64,000 nt of DNA from Burkholderia lata. GTDB lineage: Bacteria; Pseudomonadota; Gammaproteobacteria; Burkholderiales; Burkholderiaceae. The stretch is taken from the NCBI RefSeq assembly GCF_000012945.1, contig NC_007509.1:434001-498000 (forward strand). The letters are read 5' to 3'. How positions within the stretch are numbered: the first letter of the stretch is position 1; each line of letters starts with the position of its first letter. The notes beneath the pieces were generated by a model. The model did not search any database, had not been told where the DNA came from, and worked only from the letters and a program-made list of their open reading frames with translations. The translations under genes and the position numbers were made by a program. Below, piece by piece: positions 8,776 to 17,318 of this stretch.

Positions 8776-9335
8776 TTGACCGGCAACGGACTCGAAGCCC
8801 GGCCGTCGTGCATTGGCCACCGCGCGACGCGCAACGCGGAGCCGAAGAAGAATGACGACGTGACGATCGAGGTCGTCGAGATTCGAAGCACGCCATCCGG
8901 TCCGTATGTACGCTTCATGCCGAGTCGATGTCGGTCCGTGATTGAACCACACCGGGCGCCTCGGTACTGCCACAGCCGGTTTTTCGATGCCGTCGGGTTC
9001 TGCGAGGGGGCGTGTGCCCTCGCAATGCGAGCATGGCCGATAACCACATTGCTTAATGAATCGACATATTGACCCGATCAAAGCTCCGATATATGGCTGA
9101 ATCGTAACTAATTCGTCATACGCATCGACAAAGTAGAGAATGCGGGTGCGCAGGCCCTGGCCGGATCGCGATATCGGTGAGCCATCGATCACGAGTCATG
9201 GTGTGGTGATGACGGTATAGACGACACGGACAACAGACGACTTTACGTCATCCACACGCGTTGTGGCGACGCGTCGGGGTCCGCACTCGGGTCGTTCGGA
9301 CCGTGCAGTGTGAAATGCGGTGCTGAGGAGGCGGT
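8776..9335. other. intergenic, no supported gene
   Basis: A 560-bp gap between the LysR gene and the helical-repeat gene. Short frames are open on both strands, but none has a credible ribosome binding site or a recognisable domain. The base composition is less GC-biased from about 9040 to 9130 (an AT-rich stretch that could hold the promoter of the next gene). No clear repeat or RNA structure was found. Confidence 0.5.
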
Positions 9336-12254
9336 ATGCGCATGACGGAGGACAGCGCAGAGAAGGCGCGGGTCGAAGCGGAAGCAGTGTGCGTTCGCCT
9401 GCTGCAGGCTGCGCCGACGGTTGCCGCGGCACCGGTCGAATTGCTGGAGCACCTGGCCGCTGCTTGGCTGCGCAAGATCGAGGCGCTGGAAACGCTGGAG
9501 CGAAATGCCGATGCGGTGGCCGAAGTCGACGCCTTCACGCGCTATTTCGACCAGGGCGCGGACACGCCGGAGAGCGCATGGCCCTGGCTGGTCCAGGCCG
9601 CCTGCCGCAAGGTCGTGGCGTTGGCGCGACAAAGCCAGCTGCTTCGGGCCCTGGAGATTGCCGAGTCGGTGCAGGCACGCTTCGAGCATACTCGGGCGCT
9701 GGCGGTGCGCGAGTGGGTGGCGTATGCCGGGCTGGAGGAAATCAGGATTCGTACCGCGATGGGCGAAACTTTCGCACGCGTGGACATGGTGCGTCACGCA
9801 CAGCGCCTGGCCGAGCGGTTCGGCGCGGACGAGTGGCCCGCGACGCGTGCGCTGGTTGGCCGCATCCGCTTGCGCCGGGCCCGCATGCTGAGTGAACTCG
9901 ACTACGACGACGAGGCGCTGAGCGAGCTTTCGGCGGTGCGGGCCGACTTCGCCGAGGCGGAGGATCCGGGCGCGCAGGAGGTGGCGGCCGACGCATTGCA
10001 TATGCGCTCGCGTTTGCTCAAGGTGCTGCATCGCGATGAAGAAGCCCGATCCGAGCAACGCGCGCTGCTGGCGGGATATGCACGCAGCACGTGTCCGGAG
10101 ATCCGGCAAACGCATGTCCTGGCCCGGTTCGATGCAATAGCGTGGGCCGAGGAAGCGGCCGACGAGGCGGGCAATGACGCCGATCACCTCAATGCGTGGA
10201 TCGACGCATGCGATGCGTTGATTTTCGATCACGCCGACAGCGATGATGGCTTCGTGGTGCTGCGCGTCAATCAGGCGTTGCGTCACAAGGCGCGCGCGTT
10301 GCGCCGGTTGGGCGGTGCCGGGGCGGACGAGGACGATCAACACGATCAGGATGACTATCCGGAACGGGCCGACAAGGTTGCAGACGAACAATGGACGCGT
10401 TATCGCGACCATTCCGACGCGGCGGTGCAGGCCGAATTGATCGATGCGATGCTGGAGCGGCTCGAGGCCCGGGACCGTCCGGGGCAAGTGCTCGATGAGG
10501 CGGAGCGGTTGTTGCAGCATCTGCAGCGCTCCGGACCGATGCAGGCCGCATCGCCGCAACTGGTTCGTATCCTGCTGCTCAAATCCTGGGCCTTGCGTGC
10601 ACTTGGACGACCCAGGCAAGCGCTGGAGACATTCGCGCTTCTGCCGGCCGATGCGCCGACCGGAGAAACGGATCCGGTATTGAGCAGGCTGCGCGTGAAC
10701 GTGCAGATCGAGCGCGGCCGTCTGCTGCGTCAAATGGAGCGGCCGGACGAGGCGCTCGATGCGCTGTCGCTGGCGCCGGATCTTCTGGATGACGTGGTCG
10801 AATCGGGGAAAGCCGGGTTCGACAAACCGTTGCGCCGGGCCGTGGCGCGTGCGATGGACCTGCGCATCGACATCCTTGCAGAGGCCACTCCGCCGAAGGA
10901 CGACGACACACCGTTCGGCCAGTCGGTGCCGCTCGAGCCGGCCGAGCAGGCATACGCGCAGGCTGTGCACGCGCTGGACCAACGCTTTCATGCGGACGAC
11001 GATGCATCCGTCCGGTCGATGGTGGCCGATGCGCTGTACAGCCTCGCGGTTCACCAGCGCGAACGTGCTCATCCGCACGAGGCCATCGCGAGCTACGACC
11101 TGCTGCTGAACCGCTTCGCGGCCGATCCGGCGCCGGCCATCGAGCCGCGCGTGGCCAGTGCGTATCTGAACAAGGCCTATCTGCTCCTGAACGGGCTGGA
11201 TCGTCCCGAAGAAGCGCTGCCGGTGTACGACGCGCTGATGGCGCGCTTTGCGAACGCCACCGGTGGCAAGCTGCGGGACAGCGTGGCGAAGGGCGCCGCC
11301 AGCCGGCTGACTTGCCTCAATCGATTGCAGGATCGCGGCGTGGCCGTGAACTATGGCGAACAGTACGAAGACCTGACGCCTGCACAGCGCGACGCGATCG
11401 CCGGAACGCTCGACCGCGCCGACGCCCTGCGGGACGAAGACAAGTATCGCGACGCGATCGCCCTGTACGACCAGATCCTGACGCAGCACGTCGAATCGCT
11501 GCATCCCGAGTTGCGGCGCCTGTGCCGGAATGCGATGACCAACAAGGCGTTCTGCTATGCGCGGTTGAACCAGCGCGAGGCGTCGCTGGCCGTCAACGAC
11601 GAGGTGATCGCACGCTACGGCAGCGACCTGTCGACGACGGCCGAGAAAGACGTGGCGCTGGCCATGTCGAACAAGGCGGTCGACCTGGACAAGCTGGGCC
11701 GTCACGACGAAGAACTGGAGGTCTATGCGCAGATCATCGAACGCTGGCGGCATGCGGACGTGGCCTATCTGCGTTTGCGCGTGGCCAGTGCGATGTTCGG
11801 CAAGGCCTGCACGCTGGCGGACCGCGATCCGGAATCCGCGCTGGCCGGCTATCGCCAGGTGCTCGACGGCTACCTGTCCGCCGGGGAGGCGAATCTCCGG
11901 CTGCAGGCCGCGAAGTCGGCGGTCAACCTCGGCATCCTGCTGCGCAAGCTGGGCCGCCATGCCGACGCGCTGCGTCCGTGCGAGCGGCTGCTTCAGGCGT
12001 GCAGCGGCGAGACCGACGAGCAGATCAACGCGCAACTGATCAGGGCGCGTATCAGCCTGGCCCGCACCTATGCGCCCGCAGGGGCACCCGAGAAGGCCGT
12101 GGCGATGTACCGGGAATTGTTGATCCTGCCGCCGCGGCAATTGAGCGAGACGCAGCGCAAGGAACTGGACAAGGAGCTGCTGGCGCTGCCCGGCGGGCGG
12201 CTGGGGCTGGTCGGCCTGTTCAAGGCCGCGCGCGGCAAGCTGATGGGGAAGTAG
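9336..12254 (+). CDS. large TPR-like helical-repeat protein
   Basis: 972 residues, no signal peptide and no membrane segment, so probably cytosolic. Almost the entire length is built from about 35-residue helical hairpins with the TPR pattern of small and aromatic residues (for example ALNKAYLLLNGLDRPEEALP near residue 615 and AMSNKAVDLDKLGRHDEEL near 780). No catalytic domain can be seen, so it is likely a scaffold. The start has GGAGG at proper distance; a second ATG two codons later is possible. It begins a run of six same-strand genes rich in lipoproteins. Function unknown. Confidence 0.8.
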   Translation: MRMTEDSAEKARVEAEAVCVRLLQAAPTVAAAPVELLEHLAAAWLRKIEALETLERNADAVAEVDAFTRYFDQGADTPESAWPWLVQAACRKVVALARQSQLLRALEIAESVQARFEHTRALAVREWVAYAGLEEIRIRTAMGETFARVDMVRHAQRLAERFGADEWPATRALVGRIRLRRARMLSELDYDDEALSELSAVRADFAEAEDPGAQEVAADALHMRSRLLKVLHRDEEARSEQRALLAGYARSTCPEIRQTHVLARFDAIAWAEEAADEAGNDADHLNAWIDACDALIFDHADSDDGFVVLRVNQALRHKARALRRLGGAGADEDDQHDQDDYPERADKVADEQWTRYRDHSDAAVQAELIDAMLERLEARDRPGQVLDEAERLLQHLQRSGPMQAASPQLVRILLLKSWALRALGRPRQALETFALLPADAPTGETDPVLSRLRVNVQIERGRLLRQMERPDEALDALSLAPDLLDDVVESGKAGFDKPLRRAVARAMDLRIDILAEATPPKDDDTPFGQSVPLEPAEQAYAQAVHALDQRFHADDDASVRSMVADALYSLAVHQRERAHPHEAIASYDLLLNRFAADPAPAIEPRVASAYLNKAYLLLNGLDRPEEALPVYDALMARFANATGGKLRDSVAKGAASRLTCLNRLQDRGVAVNYGEQYEDLTPAQRDAIAGTLDRADALRDEDKYRDAIALYDQILTQHVESLHPELRRLCRNAMTNKAFCYARLNQREASLAVNDEVIARYGSDLSTTAEKDVALAMSNKAVDLDKLGRHDEELEVYAQIIERWRHADVAYLRLRVASAMFGKACTLADRDPESALAGYRQVLDGYLSAGEANLRLQAAKSAVNLGILLRKLGRHADALRPCERLLQACSGETDEQINAQLIRARISLARTYAPAGAPEKAVAMYRELLILPPRQLSETQRKELDKELLALPGGRLGLVGLFKAARGKLMGK

Positions 12255-12340
12255 CCTGCGCGACGCGCATCGGCACTCGCCATGCCCGTTGATCGAAGCA
12301 ACGAAATCCGGCTGCCTGCCGGGCAGGAATCGCGAAATAT

Positions 12341-13432
12341 ATGAAAAGCTATCTCGCCGTATTAGCGATCCTCTGCCTGACGGCATGTCAGGCCGGAGGG
12401 CAGGCCGCCGCACCGGCGAGCGTCGAGACATCGGTCGGACTGCAAACGAAAGAGGAAGCGGTACGCGATAACCCGGCAAACCCGCACGAAAAGGATGAAA
12501 CCGGCGTGACGGCCAGCGATGTCTCGTCATCGTCTACCTCTTCGCAGAAGTCGCTGGCGCAGCTCGTCGACGCGTGTCACGCGACCGATCCGGACAGTTG
12601 CGAGAAGGCCGGTTTGGGCTATGCCGCGGCCGCGACCGACAACCTCCTGCATGCAGCGGACTTTTACGCGGACGGCTGCGACCAGTCGAATGCCTCGAAC
12701 TGCATTCGAATGGGGCTCATGCTCCAGAAAGGTGACGGTGTGCAACTGGACTGGTTCGCCGCAGCGATAAACTTCAGATCGGCCTGCGACCTCGACGACA
12801 CGGAGTGTTCGAATCTCGGCCTGGCTTATGTCTTCGGCCAGGGGGTGGTGCGGGACGGCAGGCGAGCCGTGCAACTATTCGACAAGGCGTGCCAGGCAGG
12901 CCGTATGACGGGGTGCGCGAATCTCGGGGCGGCCTATATGAAAGGGATCGGCGTGCACCGGGATCGCCAGCGTGCAATCGCGTTGTTCAGGGAGGCATGC
13001 AGCGACGGCGATTCGCTCGGCTGTTTCAACCTCGGGGTGATATACCACACGGGGCAAGGCGTCCGGCGTGATCTGAAGCGGGCGGCGACTTACTACCAGA
13101 CCGCATGCGATCACGACGACGGTGAATCGTGCAGCAATCTCGGGAAATTGCGACTCGGCCGGAAAATCGGCGCGCGTGACCCGAAAACCGCGGCACAGCT
13201 GTTCTATCGGGGCTGCATACTGAACGACGCCGAAAGCTGTCTGTATCTCGGTCTGGCCCATCAGTCGGGCGACGGCGTCCGTGCGAATGCCTACGACACG
13301 CGGAGCTATCTGTGGCGCGCGGTTGCGCTCGATCCGAAGTCGCAGGCCGCGCGACGTGCGCTTGCCCGTCTCGCTCGCATTGGAGATGAACGCGCGGCGA
13401 CACCCGCAGGCAGGCAACCTTCCGGAGAATGA
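12341..13432 (+). CDS. Sel1-repeat lipoprotein
   Basis: 363 residues. A lipoprotein signal (MKSYLAVLAILCLTAC) places the mature N-terminal Cys at residue 16. Residues about 80-330 hold six to seven Sel1-like repeats with the pattern C.NLG..Y..G.GV..D...A. Cysteines recur at fixed repeat positions (for example DDTECSNLGLAY, GRMTGCANLGAAY, GDSLGCFNLGVIY), as in the cysteine-rich Hcp beta-lactamase-like proteins of Helicobacter, suggesting disulphide-linked helical pairs in the periplasm. It abuts the next gene with no gap. Likely a protein-protein interaction module. Confidence 0.8.
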   Translation: MKSYLAVLAILCLTACQAGGQAAAPASVETSVGLQTKEEAVRDNPANPHEKDETGVTASDVSSSSTSSQKSLAQLVDACHATDPDSCEKAGLGYAAAATDNLLHAADFYADGCDQSNASNCIRMGLMLQKGDGVQLDWFAAAINFRSACDLDDTECSNLGLAYVFGQGVVRDGRRAVQLFDKACQAGRMTGCANLGAAYMKGIGVHRDRQRAIALFREACSDGDSLGCFNLGVIYHTGQGVRRDLKRAATYYQTACDHDDGESCSNLGKLRLGRKIGARDPKTAAQLFYRGCILNDAESCLYLGLAHQSGDGVRANAYDTRSYLWRAVALDPKSQAARRALARLARIGDERAATPAGRQPSGE

Positions 13433-13915
13433 ATGCAATCGATTAATACACTCGTCGCGAGGGTGCACGACTCCTGGATCGCGCGAACCCTGATTCTGGG
13501 CCTCTCGTTCCTCGTGCCGTTCATCTGGATTCTGTCGACCGATCTGATTTGGGCTGCACTGAAGAACGTCTCACGCAATACGAGCGACGCGTCCATCAAT
13601 ATTCCGACGGCGATGCCGCTGATTGCCTCGGTGGTGGGTGCGTGGTTCGTTTGTGCATTCGCGCTCGGTCGTGTCGTCAAATCGACGCGGCGCGTGATAC
13701 TGGTTTGCAACGTGGTTGCGGTGATCGTGTTCGTCGTCGAATTCACGATGACGATCGGCACGTCGGACTGGGCGCTCGTTTCAGGCGAGCTGGTCAGCAT
13801 CTATCCCATCCGGTTCGGGTTAGCGGTGTTGATCGCGTTTGTCTCGAGCCTCCTGGCAAGCCGTATTTTCGGAAAGACGGAGGCGTCGCGAAACACGACG
13901 CCTCCTGTCCGGTGA
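13433..13915 (+). CDS. small four-helix membrane protein, unknown
   Basis: 160 residues with four hydrophobic segments (about 18-40, 57-78, 86-107 and 122-142). The ATG follows the TGA of the Sel1 gene directly and GGAG lies within the end of that gene, so the two are probably co-translated. I do not recognise a family. Its position between secreted or lipidated proteins suggests an envelope role, which is inference from context. Confidence 0.65.
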   Translation: MQSINTLVARVHDSWIARTLILGLSFLVPFIWILSTDLIWAALKNVSRNTSDASINIPTAMPLIASVVGAWFVCAFALGRVVKSTRRVILVCNVVAVIVFVVEFTMTIGTSDWALVSGELVSIYPIRFGLAVLIAFVSSLLASRIFGKTEASRNTTPPVR

Positions 13916-14105
13916 GCCGCTCGTGAAAGACGCGCGAACGCTGCGCCGGCGACTTCCCGATGCGTGGAGATCCGGTGTCGTGATCGCGCGGCCTTTGACC
14001 GATCACTCGAGGGTCGTGTCACTGGCGGTACAAGGTCCACTGCTCGAAGCAGATCGTTTCGAGTCGATGGAATCCGTCGCAATCGGTTTTTTCTGGACGA
14101 CGTCT

Positions 14106-14510
14106 ATGCCCCATCTTGTCGTGAAGCGCACTGTTCTTGTGGCGATGACCATCGCTTACGCGGCCTGTCGTGCCGATCTGCCGGCGACCCGGCTCACGAA
14201 CAAGGAGGCGACGGCAGCCCTTCGCGCAGAGATCGAGATGGTCGCGGAGGAGCAGGGCCGCGTCGCGCTCGGAACCTGCAAACCGGCGCTGAATCCACGC
14301 TACAAGGATCAGGTCGCCTGTACCTTGCTGGTGATCAGTCAGGCGGGTACGTCCGAAACACAGGCCGATTTTCATTGGGACGGGCAAAAATGGGTATCCA
14401 CGCCGTCGGAGTCTCAGGACATCCTGCCCTTTCCCGATCCGCTCCTTGCGGACATTCACTCGTGGACGAAAAACATCGACCAGCTGGAACCGCATTTTCT
14501 GAAAAACTAG
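14106..14510 (+). CDS. small lipoprotein, unknown
   Basis: 134 residues from the ATG at 14106 (MPHLVVKRTVLVAMTIAYAAC). This start gives a clean signal sequence with Cys at residue 21; the longer open frame upstream adds an Arg-rich stretch that would bury the signal. The mature part is hydrophilic with a further conserved-looking C.PALNPRYKDQVAC region, which could form one disulphide. Same strand as its neighbours, 190 bp after the membrane-protein gene. No family recognised. Confidence 0.6.
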   Translation: MPHLVVKRTVLVAMTIAYAACRADLPATRLTNKEATAALRAEIEMVAEEQGRVALGTCKPALNPRYKDQVACTLLVISQAGTSETQADFHWDGQKWVSTPSESQDILPFPDPLLADIHSWTKNIDQLEPHFLKN

Positions 14511-14625
14511 TCCGGCATGGTCGGCAGGCGCTCGCAACCGGCCCGGCGGCACGCGTGGTTCACGCTGCCGACGGGGTTGGCCGGGAGCCTGCCTGTTCAG
14601 CCGAATTCAACGGGATCGCCTGCTG

Positions 14626-15510
14626 ATGAACGACGTTTCAATCGATGAATGGCTGGCCGGACTGGAAAGGCATCTCGCGCAGATTCCCCGGGGCGGAGGC
14701 CGTTATGCGAACGGCCGGCCGGGTTTCATTGCGGCCCTGACGCCGCAGGCGTGGCGGCTGTTGAATCTGCAGGGCATGGGCAAGGACCTGGCGCCGATCG
14801 TGACGGCGGCCTGGAATCAGGAGCCGGTCCGGTTTCGCGCTTTGTTGTCCGCCTACGTGCGCATCTCGACTTTGACCGCGCTTGCGAATGCGCCATTCGG
14901 CCTGAAAGCGTGTTTCACCGATCCGTTGGTGGCGCTGGCGGCCGGCGATGAAGCGACCTATCGGGTTCAGGTGCCTGCCGCGGATGACTGGGGTGATCCC
15001 GACGAAACGCCGGCGATCGAAGGCATGGTGGTGCTGGTGACGAAGCTGATGGCCGCGATCGAGCACGGCTTGCCCCGGCCGGCGGCATGGGGCGGGTTCA
15101 CCGATCGCGTGCTTGCCGAGAGCGGGACATTCGACCAGGCGCTGGTCGGAACACTACTCGCCCTTCACGCGGGCGACAGTGATCCGGCTACACCGTTCGG
15201 CAAGGTCGTCGCAACGTTTCGTCGTTCCGGCTGGGCGCGGGTTCGCTACGGCGAGTTGGCCGGCTTGCCGCTATTGGCGGTCGGCATCGTGGCCCTTGCC
15301 CGCCGCAAGCATGCGGTCGCGAGCGACGCGCTAGCGGCGATGCTGCCGGCAGCAGCGGTCTCGTACAGCCGCGTGCTGGTTGCAGACGCGCCGGCATGCC
15401 CGTTCCGGTTTCGCGGAGAACTGGCGTTCCTGGACGAACTGCTGGCCGATCCGGCAAGCTGGACCGCGTTGGCTGCCGAACTGGCAAAGCAATGGAACGC
15501 GACTGCGTGA
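14626..15510 (+). CDS. conserved hypothetical cytosolic protein
   Basis: 294 residues, helical and Ala-rich, without signal peptide or long membrane segment. Tryptophans and glycines are spread through the sequence (WLAGLERHL; PQAWRLLNLQGMGKDL; FTDRVLAESGTFDQAL). I do not recognise the family. It has the size and setting of a protein encoded with lipoproteins in secretion-associated accessory clusters, but no toxin or secretion gene is in the window to support that. Confidence 0.6.
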   Translation: MNDVSIDEWLAGLERHLAQIPRGGGRYANGRPGFIAALTPQAWRLLNLQGMGKDLAPIVTAAWNQEPVRFRALLSAYVRISTLTALANAPFGLKACFTDPLVALAAGDEATYRVQVPAADDWGDPDETPAIEGMVVLVTKLMAAIEHGLPRPAAWGGFTDRVLAESGTFDQALVGTLLALHAGDSDPATPFGKVVATFRRSGWARVRYGELAGLPLLAVGIVALARRKHAVASDALAAMLPAAAVSYSRVLVADAPACPFRFRGELAFLDELLADPASWTALAAELAKQWNATA

Positions 15511-15605
15511 TCGTCATGCCGGCGTTGCCGCGGCGCCGACTCGAACGCTGCCAGCGACGGCGACCGCCGCGCCTTTCGTACGTCTCCCAGCCCGGAGAAA
15601 CCGAC

Positions 15606-16118
15606 ATGAAGCGTCCGATATCCGATCGTTCAGGACGGCGATTCGATTCAAGCGTCAACGGCGCACGGCCGGTCGGGCCTCGCTTCCTGGCGTGGCCCTT
15701 GATCGCCGCGATCTCCGTCCTGGCATGCGGGTGTTCCGATCGCGATACGCGGGACGTCTGGCCGGACGGCCTGATCGGTCACACGTGCGGCTCCAACGAT
15801 GCGCCGCTGCCGGTCATCACGTCCATCGCGAAGGACGGACGAAGCGTGCGACTGACCGTGCCCGATGCTTCGGAAGCCGAAGTCGTCAGCGCGTCGGAGG
15901 CCGCTCGTGCCGACCGCGGGCAAGCCCGCGTCTATCTGTGCGACTCGAACGGATGCGAGCTCGGCGCCAAAGGTCGTTACGATGTCCGGGCTGCCGGCGA
16001 AGGTGCGTGGCAAGTCGATTTCAACGCGACCTTCGTTCGGGAGGGCCGACCACAGGTCGTTCACGGGTCGTTCATCGCGCACAAGGCCGATGACGCCGCC
16101 TCGATGCCGTGCGGGTAG
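15606..16118 (+). CDS. predicted lipoprotein, unknown
   Basis: 170 residues from the ATG at 15606. An unusually long positively charged N-region (about 30 residues) precedes the hydrophobic segment FLAWPLIAAISVLACGCSDR, giving a lipobox with Cys near residue 42. The mature domain is beta-rich (VITSIAKDGRSVRLTVPDASEAEV) and contains two further cysteines, YLCDSNGC, that could form a disulphide. It is the last of the same-strand envelope genes. No family recognised. Confidence 0.6.
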   Translation: MKRPISDRSGRRFDSSVNGARPVGPRFLAWPLIAAISVLACGCSDRDTRDVWPDGLIGHTCGSNDAPLPVITSIAKDGRSVRLTVPDASEAEVVSASEAARADRGQARVYLCDSNGCELGAKGRYDVRAAGEGAWQVDFNATFVREGRPQVVHGSFIAHKADDAASMPCG

Positions 16119-16445
16119 CCGGTGCTGGCGGGTTGTCGTTCCGCTGGCTGGCGTTCGGCGAATACCGATATCGGCAACGAACGGCTGCGCCGACGCGTCA
16201 CGCTGTTTCGGCGATTCCGGATGGGAGGCGGCTTTCGATGAAGGTGGGGGTAACGCGAGAACGCGACATGCATCCGCCCTGGGCCGATCGGGTATTGGGG
16301 TGGACACGGCGGCATGCATGTGGGAATTCTGGAAGCAACGACCGTTTTCAGAACGGGCGAAGTCGATGGCAGTCCGTCGTTTACCGAGGCGATCGACTTC
16401 ACATTTTTCTGGCCGACGTATTTCATTCGAGGATGTATCCGCATC

Positions 16446-17318
16446 ATGTCGCGACCGCCCATGCCGAGCTGGCTTTGCCCCCGAACCTGTGCGGACGAAG
16501 CACGATTGCGGCGCATGCTGGCGGGAAAGACCATCCTGATCACCGGCGCGTCTTCCGGGATCGGTGCGGCTGCCGCGCGCCTGCTCGCACAGCCCGGCGT
16601 ACGGCTGCTTCTGGTCGCGCGCAACGAAGCGCGACTGGCCGATGTCTGCAGGCAGACAACGGCGAAAGGGGCAAGCGTGCACTACTACTGCGTCGATTTC
16701 GCGGAGATGAGCCAGGTGCATGCACTGGGCGACCGGATCGAAGCCGAGGTTCCGGCGATCGACGTGATGATCAGCAACGCCGGGAAATCGATTCGACGAC
16801 GCGTGACCGACGGCGAGCAATTGTTGCGCGATGCGCTGCGCTGCAACCAGATCAACCATGTCGCGCCGGTCGCGTTGCTGAGCCGGATTCTTCCGCTGAT
16901 GATGGCGCGCGGCGCGGGGCAGGTCGTCAACGTGTCCACGGTATCGGCCCGGCTCCCCGCGACGCCTTACTGGGCGGCCTACCAGAGCAGCAAGAGCGCG
17001 TTCGACATGTGGTTTCAGTCGGTGGCGGGCGAGCTGTGCGCCAACGGCGTCGATCTCGGATCGGTCTATCTGCCGTTGGTCCATACGCCGATGAGCGCGC
17101 CCAGCGCCGTGTTCGAGCGCGTCCCGGGCATGTCTGCCGAGCAGGCGGCTGGCGTACTGGCCTACGCGCTGGTGTCGCGCCGGCGGCGCGTTGCGCCTTG
17201 GTGGCTCTGGCCATGCGAATGGCTCGCGATTCTGTTTCGTCATCCTGTCGACTGGATGCTCGCGGCACTGCATCGGAGAAACACGTCGCAGCATGCATCG
17301 GGGAAGCGCGATGCGTGA
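16446..17318 (+). CDS. SDR family oxidoreductase
   Basis: 290 residues from the ATG at 16446. Classical SDR signature: TGASSGIG nucleotide-binding motif, NAG (ISNAG), active Ser in NVSTVSARLP and catalytic YQSSK. The C-terminal tail is hydrophobic (WWLWPCEWLAILF), which could anchor it to the membrane. The start is uncertain: in-frame ATGs lie at 16314 and 16515, but 16446 has an upstream GAGG and gives a compact N-terminus. The gene overlaps the AMP-ligase gene by 8 bp, so the two act together, probably on an acyl or lipid substrate. Confidence 0.8.
   Translation: MSRPPMPSWLCPRTCADEARLRRMLAGKTILITGASSGIGAAAARLLAQPGVRLLLVARNEARLADVCRQTTAKGASVHYYCVDFAEMSQVHALGDRIEAEVPAIDVMISNAGKSIRRRVTDGEQLLRDALRCNQINHVAPVALLSRILPLMMARGAGQVVNVSTVSARLPATPYWAAYQSSKSAFDMWFQSVAGELCANGVDLGSVYLPLVHTPMSAPSAVFERVPGMSAEQAAGVLAYALVSRRRRVAPWWLWPCEWLAILFRHPVDWMLAALHRRNTSQHASGKRDA

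Noticed and set aside
8776..9335. Possible pseudogene in the gap after the LysR gene
   Set aside because: Frames on both strands give no convincing family match, so no remnant can be named.
9243..12530. Open frame of 1095 codons on the minus strand
   Set aside because: Exactly antisense to the 972-residue helical-repeat gene; its composition is what GC-rich third positions produce, and it has no ribosome binding site or domain.
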